This document shows positions 15,681 to 23,198 of a stretch of 51,237 nucleotides of DNA, piece after piece. Position 1 is the stretch's first letter. Each line of letters begins with the position of its first letter. The notes beneath the pieces are model-generated. The model searched no databases. It worked only from the letters and a program-made list of their open reading frames with translations, and was not told where the DNA came from. The stretch is from Collinsella sp. (lineage in GTDB: Bacteria; Actinomycetota; Coriobacteriia; Coriobacteriales; Coriobacteriaceae), in assembly GCA_019419455.1 (NCBI GenBank), contig DXZW01000008.1, positions 1 through 51,237 on the forward strand. The letters are read 5' to 3'. A program made the position numbers and the translations under genes.

Positions 15681-17921
15681 GTGGCAAAGAAGAAGACGAA
15701 GAACCAGCCAAAGAAAAAGCAGGTCAACGCCGAGAACGTCATCGGCCTGCACTCCGAGGTCACCGACCAGCCGATTACGCAGACGCTCGAGGTCAACTAC
15801 ATGCCCTACGCTATGAGCGTCAACGTCTCGCGTGCATTCCCCGAGATCGACGGCTTTAAGCCCTCGCACCGCAAGCTGCTCTACACTATGTACAAGATGG
15901 GCCTGCTCAAGGGCGAGCGCCAGAAGAGCGCCAACATCGTGGGCCAGACCATGAAGCTCAACCCGCACGGCGATGCCGCGATCTACGAGACGATGGTGCG
16001 CCTGGCCACCGGCAACGAGGCACTACTTGCCCCCTTCGTGGAGTCGAAGGGCAACTTTGGCAAGTACTATTCGGGCGACCTGAGCTACGCCGCCTCGCGT
16101 TACACCGAGGCCAAGCTCTCCCCCATCAGCGCCGAGATCTTCAAGGACATTGACAAGGACCCGGTCGACTTTGTCGACAGCTACGACGGCGCCATGAAGG
16201 AGCCGCGTTTGCTGCCCACCACGTTCCCCAACATCCTTGTCTCGGCCAACAAGGGCATCGGCGTCGCCATGGCGTCCGACATCTGCGGTTTCAACCTCAA
16301 CGAGGTCTGCACCGCCACCATGCACTACCTGCAGGATCCCAACTGCGACCTGCTCGAATATATGCCCATGCCCGACTTCTCGACCGGCGGCGAGATCATC
16401 TACCGCCGCGAGGAGATGGAAAAAATTATCGAGACCGGCCTTGGCAGCTTCCAAATCCGCTCCCGCTGGCGCTGGATTCCCGAAGAGCGCATAATCGAGG
16501 TCTACGAGATCCCCTACACCACCAAGACCGATGTCATCATCGAGCGCATCGTCAAGCTCTCCAAAGAGGGCAAGGTCAAGGAGATCGCAGACATTCGCGA
16601 CGAGACCGACCTTTCGGGTCTGCGCATCGCTATCGACCTTAAGCGCGGCGTCGACCCCGACAAGCTCATGGCCAAGCTCTATCGCTCGACCACGCTGCAG
16701 GATTCGTTCTCGTGCAACTTCAATGTGCTGGTCGATGGTTACCCTCGCGTTATGGGCGTGCGCCAGATCCTGCACGAGTGGGTCAAGTGGCGTATTGAGT
16801 CCACGCGCCGCCGCATTAACTTTGACCTGGGCAAAAAGTCCGAGCGCCTGCACCTGCTGCACGGCCTTGAGGCAATTCTGCTCGATATCGACAAGGCCAT
16901 CGCCATCATCCGCGGCACCAAGCTCGAAGCCGAGGTCGTGCCCAACCTTATGAAGGGTTTCGACATCGACGAGACCCAGGCCGAGTTTGTTGCCGAACTT
17001 AAGCTCCGCAACATCAACGAGGAGTACATCCTCAACCGCACCAAGGACATTGCCAAGCTCGAAGGTGAGATTGCCGAGCTTGAGGAAATCCTCTCGAGCG
17101 AGGACAACATCAAGAAGGTCATCAGCGACGAGCTGGCCGCGGTCAACAAGAAATATGTGATGCCGCGCCGCACGGGCAGGATCGAGCCCCACGAGGTCAT
17201 CGAGGTAAGCCTGGAGCCCGAAGTCGAGGAGTACCCGGTCACCATCATGCTCTCGCGCGATGGCTACCTTAAGAAGATGACCGACCGCGTGCTCAAGAAG
17301 GCGACCACGCTCAAGTACAAGGACGGCGACAAACCCTTTATCGAGTTCCCGTCCTCCAACACCCACGAGCTGCTGGTCTTTACCAACAAGAGCCAGGTAT
17401 ACAAATGCAAGGTTGCGGCGTTTGAGGACACCAAGTCGGCCCAGCTGGGCTCGTACCTGCCGACCGATCTTGAGATGGAACCCGACGAGAGCGTCATCTG
17501 GGTCATCGACCCCGAGGACTACAAGGCCGATGTGCTGTTTGTCTTTGAGAACGGCCGCGTGGTGCGCGTCGCACTAGCCGGATACGTCACCAAGACCAAC
17601 CGCAAGCGCCTCAAGAACGCAATCTATGGCGGCAGTAAGCTGCTGTATGCCCAGGTGCTCAAGGAAGATCGCGACATCGCGCTGGTCTCGAGCGACTACC
17701 GTCTGATGAACTTCAACACGTCGCTGCTCAAGACCAAGACGACCACCAACACGCAGGGCGTCCAAGCCTTTACCGCCAAGAAGGGCCGCTCGGTCACCAC
17801 CGTCGGCACAACCGAGGAGATCCTTGGCGCCGGCGTTTCGGCCGAGAAGTTCACAGCGCAGAGCCTGCCTTCTGCCGGTGCCCTCATGAAGGAAAACGAC
17901 ATGCCGAGCTTGTTTGACTAG
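15681..17921 (+). CDS. Type IIA topoisomerase DNA-cleavage subunit, ParC/GyrA-like
   Basis: A 746-residue protein starting at GTG 15681. The winged-helix cleavage core has YAMSVNVSRAFPEIDGFKPS and the catalytic Tyr141 in SRYTEAKL. A coiled-coil tower lies at about 450-500, and the C-terminal region has beta-pinwheel-like repeats. The Gln-Arg-rich GyrA box needed for negative supercoiling is not seen, so a ParC-like decatenase/relaxase is likelier than a second gyrase. The N-terminus is Lys-rich (MAKKKTKNQPKKKQ). It is co-transcribed with the ATPase subunit and ends at the terminator at 17957. Confidence 0.85.
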   Translation: MAKKKTKNQPKKKQVNAENVIGLHSEVTDQPITQTLEVNYMPYAMSVNVSRAFPEIDGFKPSHRKLLYTMYKMGLLKGERQKSANIVGQTMKLNPHGDAAIYETMVRLATGNEALLAPFVESKGNFGKYYSGDLSYAASRYTEAKLSPISAEIFKDIDKDPVDFVDSYDGAMKEPRLLPTTFPNILVSANKGIGVAMASDICGFNLNEVCTATMHYLQDPNCDLLEYMPMPDFSTGGEIIYRREEMEKIIETGLGSFQIRSRWRWIPEERIIEVYEIPYTTKTDVIIERIVKLSKEGKVKEIADIRDETDLSGLRIAIDLKRGVDPDKLMAKLYRSTTLQDSFSCNFNVLVDGYPRVMGVRQILHEWVKWRIESTRRRINFDLGKKSERLHLLHGLEAILLDIDKAIAIIRGTKLEAEVVPNLMKGFDIDETQAEFVAELKLRNINEEYILNRTKDIAKLEGEIAELEEILSSEDNIKKVISDELAAVNKKYVMPRRTGRIEPHEVIEVSLEPEVEEYPVTIMLSRDGYLKKMTDRVLKKATTLKYKDGDKPFIEFPSSNTHELLVFTNKSQVYKCKVAAFEDTKSAQLGSYLPTDLEMEPDESVIWVIDPEDYKADVLFVFENGRVVRVALAGYVTKTNRKRLKNAIYGGSKLLYAQVLKEDRDIALVSSDYRLMNFNTSLLKTKTTTNTQGVQAFTAKKGRSVTTVGTTEEILGAGVSAEKFTAQSLPSAGALMKENDMPSLFD

Positions 17922-17956
17922 GACGACGGCAACGAGATCGTTAGATACTTCGCAAA

Positions 17957-18006
17957 GCGACGAGGCCCGGAACGCAACGGCATTGCGCCCGGGACTCGTC
18001 GTTTTT
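17957..18006 (+). terminator. Terminator of the topoisomerase operon
   Basis: A long hairpin with outer arms GCGACGAG and CTCGTCG and inner CCCGG/CCGGG pairing, followed by a TTTTT run at 18002. It lies about 36 bases after the stop codon. Confidence 0.85.
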
Positions 18007-18102
18007 CTTCTCAACTATTTTTTAACGCAGATAAATTGATTCCTGCTTATTTTTCTGCGTAAAAAATGTCAGCGCCACTGCTTCGATGCCCTTTGGTCAG
18101 TC

Positions 18103-18159
18103 GTTAGCAAAACTTGCAAAAGTTAGCAAAACTTGCAAAAATTAGCAAAACTTGCAAAG
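18103..18159 (+). promoter_or_regulatory. Three tandem 19-bp repeats before an ATPase gene
   Basis: GTTAGCAAAACTTGCAAAA occurs twice (18103-18121 and 18122-18140) and a third unit with two changes follows (18141-18159), ending in the ribosome-binding site. Each unit holds the inverted repeat GCAA-N3-TTGC. Perfect tandem spacing and overlap with the start region suggest an operator array. The ATPase downstream has a C-terminal winged helix and could bind here itself. Confidence 0.7.
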
Positions 18160-18167
18160 GAGCTACC

Positions 18168-19262
18168 ATGGAGTACAGCAAGAACCCCTTTACCCCGACG
18201 TTCGGAAGCGTCCCTCCCTTTCTAGCGGGTCGCGAGCATATCCTGCGTGACATCAACCGTGGCTTTATCAACGGCCCGGGAGATCCCAACCTGTCAACCA
18301 TTTTTACGGGCGCAAGGGGAACGGGCAAGACGGCGCTTCTCTCGCTCCTTTCAGAAACGGCGCTTGAACACGGCTGGATCGCAGCAAATGTCTCCGCCAT
18401 GCCAGGCATGCTCGAAGATATTATCGAGCGAACCAAAGAAGCCGCAGATAGCTACCTCTCACAGCCTCACGCGCGCATAAACGGTGTTCAAATTGGCCCA
18501 GTGGGCATCGATTGGACATATGCTCAAGAGGCTCAGGGCAACTGGCGCACGCGCATGAATGGCATCTTTAAGCAACTCGAAAAACATGACATCGGACTTC
18601 TCATCACCATCGATGAAGTCACCGTCGATCTCGAAGAAATGCTTCAATTTGCCTCTGTTTACCAGCACTTTGTACGCGAAGGTAAAAAAGTTGCCCTACT
18701 CATGGCAGGACTGCCCTACAAAGTATCGGCGTTGCTGCGTAACGATTCTGTCTCGTTCCTCAGGCGTTCCCAATATCATCAGTTGGGACGAATCACTGAC
18801 GTTGAAATTGCAAACGCATTCCGCAAAACCGTTGAGGCCGGAGGCCGCTCAATCACGCCAGAAGCGCTCGAGGATGCCGTGAAGGCCGTCGACGGATTTC
18901 CCTATATGATGCAGCTCGTCGGATATCGCACATGGGATGTTTCGGAGAACTCGCCCAAAATCAGTGCACCTGATGTACAGCAGGGTTCTCTGCTTGCCCG
19001 CATGGAGCTGCGCGATCGAATTCTCGAAACGACCTATCGGGAGCTTTCCGATAAAGACATTGAGTTTTTGCTCGCGATGCTGCCCGATTCTGGCCCCAGC
19101 AGGGTCTCGGAGATAGCCAAACGCATGGGCGTCGCCAGCAACTACGCAAGCCAATACAAACGCCGCCTCCTGGAGGACGGCGTCATTGGAGAGCGCGGGC
19201 GTGGTCTCGTTGGCTTTGACATTCCCGCGTTCAGGGAATTCTTGAACGAGAAGGCGTTTTAG
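18168..19262 (+). CDS. AAA/STAND-like ATPase with C-terminal winged helix
   Basis: A 364-residue protein. It has Walker A GARGTGKT (48-55), a Walker B-like strand LLITIDEV (about 144-151), sensor region LLMAGLPYKV, and a C-terminal winged-helix domain (about 300-362; SRVSEIAKRMGVASNYASQY, then a recognition wing ERGRGLVGFDIP). The order P-loop, lid, wHTH is typical of archaeal/bacterial Orc/STAND-type ATPases. The start is ATG 18168 with AAGGAG. The gene stands alone between two terminators. It may be an ATP-dependent regulator or defence sensor; I see no effector domain. Its three upstream repeats suggest autoregulation. Confidence 0.75.
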   Translation: MEYSKNPFTPTFGSVPPFLAGREHILRDINRGFINGPGDPNLSTIFTGARGTGKTALLSLLSETALEHGWIAANVSAMPGMLEDIIERTKEAADSYLSQPHARINGVQIGPVGIDWTYAQEAQGNWRTRMNGIFKQLEKHDIGLLITIDEVTVDLEEMLQFASVYQHFVREGKKVALLMAGLPYKVSALLRNDSVSFLRRSQYHQLGRITDVEIANAFRKTVEAGGRSITPEALEDAVKAVDGFPYMMQLVGYRTWDVSENSPKISAPDVQQGSLLARMELRDRILETTYRELSDKDIEFLLAMLPDSGPSRVSEIAKRMGVASNYASQYKRRLLEDGVIGERGRGLVGFDIPAFREFLNEKAF

Positions 19263-19289
19263 CACGCCGGAATTGTCCGCGGAAGCATC

Positions 19290-19361
19290 AACGCATGGCA
19301 ATCAGCATTCCTCTTGGTAAGGATAGCAAGCATTTTCCACCAACACCGATTGCCATGCGTT
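19290..19361. terminator. Long-loop hairpin between convergent genes
   Basis: A 14-base perfect inverted repeat (19290-19303 with 19348-19361) encloses a 44-base loop and is followed by TCTTCTTG. It lies between two convergent genes and probably ends transcription of both. The large loop is unusual for a simple terminator. Confidence 0.5.
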
Positions 19362-19371
19362 CTTCTTGTCC

Positions 19372-19902
19372 TTAGGCGAGCTTGCGAGCGAGCTCTCGCA
19401 CCTCTTCCAACTTGGGCGAGGAGGCCATGCTGTCGCGCTCGGTCATGCCGCTAATGGTGACAATGCCCTGGTCCTCCCACTTGCAGTACGCGCATGTGGC
19501 CCTGTACATAGCAATCGCCGCATCATAGACGCCCTCGCTGTGGCTATCGAGCAAAAGGGCCGTCTTGGTGAACGGGAAGCCTGTAGCACCGAAGGCGTAC
19601 AGGCGGTCGATGGCGGCCTTCTCCTGCGCAGTGATATCAAACCAGTAGATAGGCGAAGCGAAGACAACCATATCGGCGCCTTTCAGCGACTCGATCACGT
19701 CGGCCATGTCATCCTTCTGCACGCAAGTGCCCTCATGGGCGAAGCAATACTGACACCCCAGGCAACCAGCGATTTTCTTGCTGGCAACACGGACGACCTC
19801 GACCGTATTGCCGCCCTCACACGCGGTCTCGGCAAACGCCTCAACCATGGTGTCGGTATTGGCGCCCTTACGCGGGCTGCCGCTCAATACAACGATATTC
19901 AT
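19372..19902 (-). CDS. Flavodoxin-family NADPH-dependent FMN reductase
   Basis: A 176-residue protein. It has the FMN phosphate loop SGSPRKGANTD near the N-terminus, a cysteine cluster CLGCQYCFAHEGTC at about 47-60, and the second FMN-binding region VVFASPIYWFD (about 89). Iron-sulfur flavoproteins and related multimeric flavodoxin WrbA-like proteins share this layout; the CxxCxxC-like motif suggests the iron-sulfur type, but I cannot confirm a cluster. It reduces FMN, quinones or nitro compounds. It starts at ATG 19902 with GGAGGG. The HxlR regulator lies 99 bases upstream on the same strand and probably controls it. Confidence 0.85.
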   Translation of the reverse strand: MNIVVLSGSPRKGANTDTMVEAFAETACEGGNTVEVVRVASKKIAGCLGCQYCFAHEGTCVQKDDMADVIESLKGADMVVFASPIYWFDITAQEKAAIDRLYAFGATGFPFTKTALLLDSHSEGVYDAAIAMYRATCAYCKWEDQGIVTISGMTERDSMASSPKLEEVRELARKLA

Positions 19903-20001
19903 AGAAATCTCCCTCCTTCATGCCGCAGGCGCACGATGATTCGGGACAGATTTTCGTTAGCACCCTCGTAGCGGTTCTCCGCCCCCCAAGCGATGTGTCC
20001 G

Positions 20002-20328
20002 CTACGAAACAATCGTCTTGTAATAAGCGCCGAAGTCTGCCAGCGAGTCCATGATGGGCATCATCTGGCGGCCGAGCTCGGTAAGGCCATACTCAACGCG
20101 GGGAGGATTCTCGCCATAGTCATGGCGAAAGACCAGCCCATCATCCTCCATCTGCCGCAGGCTGTCGGTAAGCACCTTCTGAGAAATCCCCTCCAGGTTG
20201 CGGCGCAACTCGTTGAAACGCCAAGGGCGTACGCGTAAGTTACGAATAATGAGCAGTTTCCACTTGCCGCCAATGAGCGCTACTGCCGTTGCGACCGGAC
20301 ACTCCGGAAGCTCCTCTTTCGCCATCAT
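20002..20328 (-). CDS. HxlR-family transcriptional regulator
   Basis: A 108-residue winged-helix regulator. HxlR motifs are clear: CPVATAVALIGGKWKLLIIR, FNELRR, GISQKVLTDSLRQME, PPRVEYGLTELG. The start is ATG 20328 (or 20325), about 11 bases after AAGGAGG; the frame is open upstream but the earlier residues look like non-coding sequence. HxlR regulators sense electrophiles or redox state, often through a Cys near the N-terminus; here C9 (in ELPECP) could serve. It faces the cupin gene across a 151-base region holding an inverted repeat at 20381-20404. Confidence 0.85.
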   Translation of the reverse strand: MMAKEELPECPVATAVALIGGKWKLLIIRNLRVRPWRFNELRRNLEGISQKVLTDSLRQMEDDGLVFRHDYGENPPRVEYGLTELGRQMMPIMDSLADFGAYYKTIVS

Positions 20329-20380
20329 GGGAGACCCAACCTCCTTGACCATACCGGTTTCACAAAAAGGCACGCAGTTA

Positions 20381-20404
20381 CAAATATGTGCGTACTCGTA
20401 TTTG
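20381..20404. promoter_or_regulatory. Inverted repeat, candidate HxlR operator
   Basis: CAAATA and TATTTG arms separated by 12 bases, with partial further symmetry (8 of 12 positions). It lies in the divergent region between the HxlR gene and the cupin gene. Assignment as an operator is inferred. Confidence 0.4.
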
Positions 20405-20479
20405 CATGCGCTTTCGCGTTGAATATATCTCACGCAGGAGATGCCTGCAAGGTAAATCAACCCCAAGAGAGGAACCATT

Positions 20480-20833
20480 ATGGCTAATTATGCAAAGACC
20501 CACATCGGCAATGAGAGCCGCGTTGAGCTGCACGAGGTGCTCGGGCTTACCGGGGCAGAGGTGAGTATCAACAGTCTTCCCGCCGGCGCTGGCGTTCCGT
20601 TCGTCCATGCACACAAGGAAAACGAGGAGATCTATGGCGTGCTCGAGGGCGCAGGCTCGGTCACGATCGACGGTGAGGATATCGAGCTTGCGGCCGGCGA
20701 CTGGCTGCGCATTTCCCCCGCTGCGCATCGTCAGTTCCGCGCCGCGTCCGACTCGGGGATCACATACGTCTGCATTCAGGTCAAGCAGGGATCCCTCGAT
20801 GCCTTCACGGCCGACGACGCCATCATGTTCTAA
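20480..20833 (+). CDS. Cupin-domain protein
   Basis: A 117-residue single-domain cupin. Motif 1 is GVPFVHAHKENEEIYGVLEG, with the metal-binding His-x-His-x4-Glu pattern, and motif 2 is AGDWLRISPAAHRQF. The length is usual for small cupins. It starts at ATG 20480 after GAGAGGAA. The neighbouring HxlR regulator and flavodoxin-like reductase suggest a redox or electrophile response, though the substrate is unknown. Its 3' end overlaps the end of the convergent TetR gene by 4 bases. Confidence 0.8.
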   Translation: MANYAKTHIGNESRVELHEVLGLTGAEVSINSLPAGAGVPFVHAHKENEEIYGVLEGAGSVTIDGEDIELAAGDWLRISPAAHRQFRAASDSGITYVCIQVKQGSLDAFTADDAIMF

Positions 20834-21387
20834 TTCGCGATTAATCTGCAAGGGGCCGATACCGCTCGCATGCCTCCTTCGGAATAGGCACTGAGCAGCT
20901 CCTGGGCGTGAGCGAACTCGGGTCCCCGCCTCCAACCAAGTAGGCGGTTGACCGCGAGATTTCCCTGGACGTTGTGGACGAAGAGCAGATAGGCGTCCTC
21001 GCGCGAAAGCCCAGTCTCCTCCATGATCGAGGGAACCATCTGCTCGGCGCCGCGCTCGACGACGCGCTGTGCCACCCGGGCGTACGCGTCGTCATCCGAG
21101 TAGAGCAGATAATAGTCATCGTTTGCCGGCGGACGCTGGCAGAGGGCACCCGCCTCCGTTCCCTCGAGCGGCGGCACCGCCGCCAAGGCCTCGTCGATAA
21201 GCGCGTCGAGCAGGGCGAACTTGTCCTCGTAGTGCAGATAGAACGTGCCACGGTTGATATCGGCGCGGCGGCAGATATCCGCTACCGTCATCTTCGCGAA
21301 GCCGACCTCGGCCAGCAGCGCGAAGAACGCCTCCCGTATGACCGAGAGTGTATAGCGTCGGCGACGATCGATCTTCCCCGCTTCCAT
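20830..21387 (-). CDS. TetR/AcrR-family regulator
   Basis: A 185-residue repressor. The N-terminal helix-turn-helix is typical (IREAFFALLAEVGFAKMTVA, then DICRRADINRGTFYLHYEDK), with a variable helical ligand domain after it. I start at ATG 21387 (MEAGKIDRRRR), preceded by GGAGGGG; the longer frame to 21414 has no better site. It is divergent from three sirtuin-like genes, and a near-perfect 20-bp palindrome sits over their predicted promoter. It is thus very likely their repressor. The ligand is unknown. Confidence 0.85.
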   Translation of the reverse strand: MEAGKIDRRRRYTLSVIREAFFALLAEVGFAKMTVADICRRADINRGTFYLHYEDKFALLDALIDEALAAVPPLEGTEAGALCQRPPANDDYYLLYSDDDAYARVAQRVVERGAEQMVPSIMEETGLSREDAYLLFVHNVQGNLAVNRLLGWRRGPEFAHAQELLSAYSEGGMRAVSAPCRLIAN

Positions 21388-21490
21388 TACCCCTCCAATT
21401 GCAACGCTCGACAATGCCCGGCAAACGCTCGTTTATCGACAGCAGGCCGAAGCTGTTCATTGCTCTTAAGCAAATCGACATGGATACTTT

Positions 21491-21511
21491 TTATAGACAC
21501 CTGTTTATAAT
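21491..21511 (+). promoter_or_regulatory. Palindromic operator over a -10 box
   Basis: TTATAGACAC and CTGTTTATAA (21491-21510) form an inverted repeat matching at 8 of 10 positions per arm. The right arm overlaps a perfect TATAAT at 21506-21511, 19 bases before the GTG start at 21531. This is where a TetR repressor would block transcription. Confidence 0.6.
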
Positions 21512-21530
21512 AGCTGAAAGAAGGTATCCA

Positions 21531-22496
21531 GTGACCCTGTACGAGCAGCTCGTTATCGAGCTCACCAACCAATCGTTTTCCCTTCAGGCCGCCTACCGCA
21601 GCGGCGGCACGCCCTATGAGCTGAGTGACCGCGATCCCGAGCCCTACGACCAGCAAATCATGGACTTCGCCCGCATGATCGAGGAAGCCGATTGCGTGCT
21701 GGTAGGCGGGGCCTCCGGGCTCTCCGCGGCGGGCGGCGGCGACTTCTACTACGAGGACAACGCGACCTATCGCAGGCATTTCGGCAAATTCGCCGAGCGC
21801 TACGGTTTCAGGGGCGCTTTCGAGGGGTCGTTCTACCGCTGGCCCACCGCCGAGGCGCGCTGGGGATACCTCGCCACCTTCCTCGACACCACGCTCAACG
21901 CCCCGCTGCGCAAGCCCTACAAGGACCTCGACGCCATTCTCGCCGAGAAGGATTTCTTCGTGCTCACCACCAACCAGGACACGCAGTTTGTGAAGCTCTA
22001 CCCCTGGGAGAAGGTGGCAGAGATCCAAGGCGACCACCGCTTCTTTCAGTGCTCTCGCTGTTGCACCGACGAAGTGTGGGACGCGGTCGAGCCGGTCTCC
22101 CGCATGGTAGAGGCTATGGGAGACGGCCTGGAGGTTCCGGCAGAGCTCGTGCCGCGCTGCCCGCACTGCGGGGCAGAAGCGTTCCCCTGGGTTCGCGGCT
22201 ACGGCAACTTCCTGCAGGGCGAGCTCTACGAGGAGCAGTACCGCAAGGTGTCCGACTGGCTCGACGCGCATGCGCGGCAGAGGATCCTTTTCCTCGAGCT
22301 GGGTGTGGGCCGCATGACGCCCGCGTTTATCCAGGAGCCGTTCTGGGCCCTCACGGCGCAGTTACCGCAGGCCAGCTACATCGCCGTGAACAACAAGACG
22401 CAGTTTCTCCCCCGCGCGATCGAGGATCGGGGCCTCGCCGTTCGCGCCGACATCGCCGACGTACTCGCCGACGTGCGCAAGACGCTGGGGAGGTAG
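21531..22496 (+). CDS. Sirtuin-like protein of SirTM type (copy 1)
   Basis: A 321-residue Sir2-fold protein. It has the NAD-binding loop GGASGLSAAGG (59-69), the motif LTTNQDTQF in place of the sirtuin TQNIDGLH, and EIQGDHRFFQC (about 164-174), where the usual catalytic His is Gln. A zinc ribbon has CSRCC and CPHC. His-to-Gln replacement and the 'FYRWPTAEARWGYLA' region are marks of macrodomain-linked class M sirtuins, which are protein ADP-ribosyltransferases rather than deacetylases. The start is GTG 21531, after GAAGG; upstream ATG 21480 would lie before the operator. It is the first gene of a three-sirtuin operon. No macrodomain gene is visible in the window. Confidence 0.8.
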   Translation: MTLYEQLVIELTNQSFSLQAAYRSGGTPYELSDRDPEPYDQQIMDFARMIEEADCVLVGGASGLSAAGGGDFYYEDNATYRRHFGKFAERYGFRGAFEGSFYRWPTAEARWGYLATFLDTTLNAPLRKPYKDLDAILAEKDFFVLTTNQDTQFVKLYPWEKVAEIQGDHRFFQCSRCCTDEVWDAVEPVSRMVEAMGDGLEVPAELVPRCPHCGAEAFPWVRGYGNFLQGELYEEQYRKVSDWLDAHARQRILFLELGVGRMTPAFIQEPFWALTAQLPQASYIAVNNKTQFLPRAIEDRGLAVRADIADVLADVRKTLGR

Positions 22497-22499
22497 TGC

Positions 22500-23198
22500 A
22501 TGGAGACGGCGAAAGCAGTTCGCATAGGCAGGGCGCTTTCCGAGGCGGATCTTGTCATCATCGGCGCCAGCAACGGGCTCGACATGGCAGAGGGGCTCAA
22601 CCTCTTCTGCGCCGATGCTCATTTCCGAGAGGCGTACGGGGACCTCGCCCAGGCAGACGGCATCGGCTGCATACTGCAGGGGCTCGCTTCCCCGGATGCC
22701 TGCGCGCGACGCCGATGGGCCGAGCGGTTTCATCAAAAGGAATATCTCGAATATGAGCCCAGCCCGCTCATGAACGGGCTGCGGCGTCTTACGGAGCACG
22801 CCGACACCTTCGTGGTCACATGCAACATCGACGGGCACTTCGCGCGCGCTGGGTTCGACGAGGACCGCGTGCTCGAGACGGAGGGAAGCACGCGCACGTC
22901 GGTCGACGAAATGCGTCTCGCCCATCCAGACGCTCTCGCCACGGCCCAGCTCGAGGAGCTCGCGCGTCTTGTGCAAGCCCATCGCAACGGCAGGGTCGCC
23001 ATCCTCGAACTTGGCGTGGGACTGCGCAACGGCATCATAAAGCACATGCTCGCCCAGATCGCGAGCGTCTGCGAGCACGCCACCTACATCGTGTTCAACT
23101 ACAGCCAGGCCATGGTGCCCGACGCCCCGTGCGAGACGATTCTCGTTGACGGCGATATGACCCCGGCTTTCGAGGAGATTGCCCAATGCCGTCTCTAG
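22500..23198 (+). CDS. Degenerate sirtuin-like protein (copy 2), no zinc ribbon
   Basis: A 232-residue paralogue of its neighbours. It keeps a Rossmann-like start (IIGASNGLDMAEGLNLF), the motif VTCNIDGHF and a final strand VAILELGVGLRNGIIK matching the conserved 'LELGVG' of the other copies. It lacks both CxxC pairs of the zinc ribbon, and the catalytic position is Glu (ETEGS, about 126-130) instead of His or Gln. It begins 3 bases after the stop of copy 1 and overlaps copy 3 by 13 bases, so the three are translated together. It may be a non-catalytic partner in a complex, or have altered activity. Confidence 0.75.
   Translation: METAKAVRIGRALSEADLVIIGASNGLDMAEGLNLFCADAHFREAYGDLAQADGIGCILQGLASPDACARRRWAERFHQKEYLEYEPSPLMNGLRRLTEHADTFVVTCNIDGHFARAGFDEDRVLETEGSTRTSVDEMRLAHPDALATAQLEELARLVQAHRNGRVAILELGVGLRNGIIKHMLAQIASVCEHATYIVFNYSQAMVPDAPCETILVDGDMTPAFEEIAQCRL

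Noticed and set aside
13638..17921. Chromosomal origin region, because gyrase-like genes often lie near dnaA
   Set aside because: No dnaA, dnaN, recF or DnaA-box cluster is present, and the pair is of ParE/ParC type.
18103..18159. Plasmid-type iterons with the ATPase as a replication initiator
   Set aside because: Only three units, no AT-rich unwinding region or DnaA box, and the downstream protein has an ATPase plus winged helix but no Rep signature.
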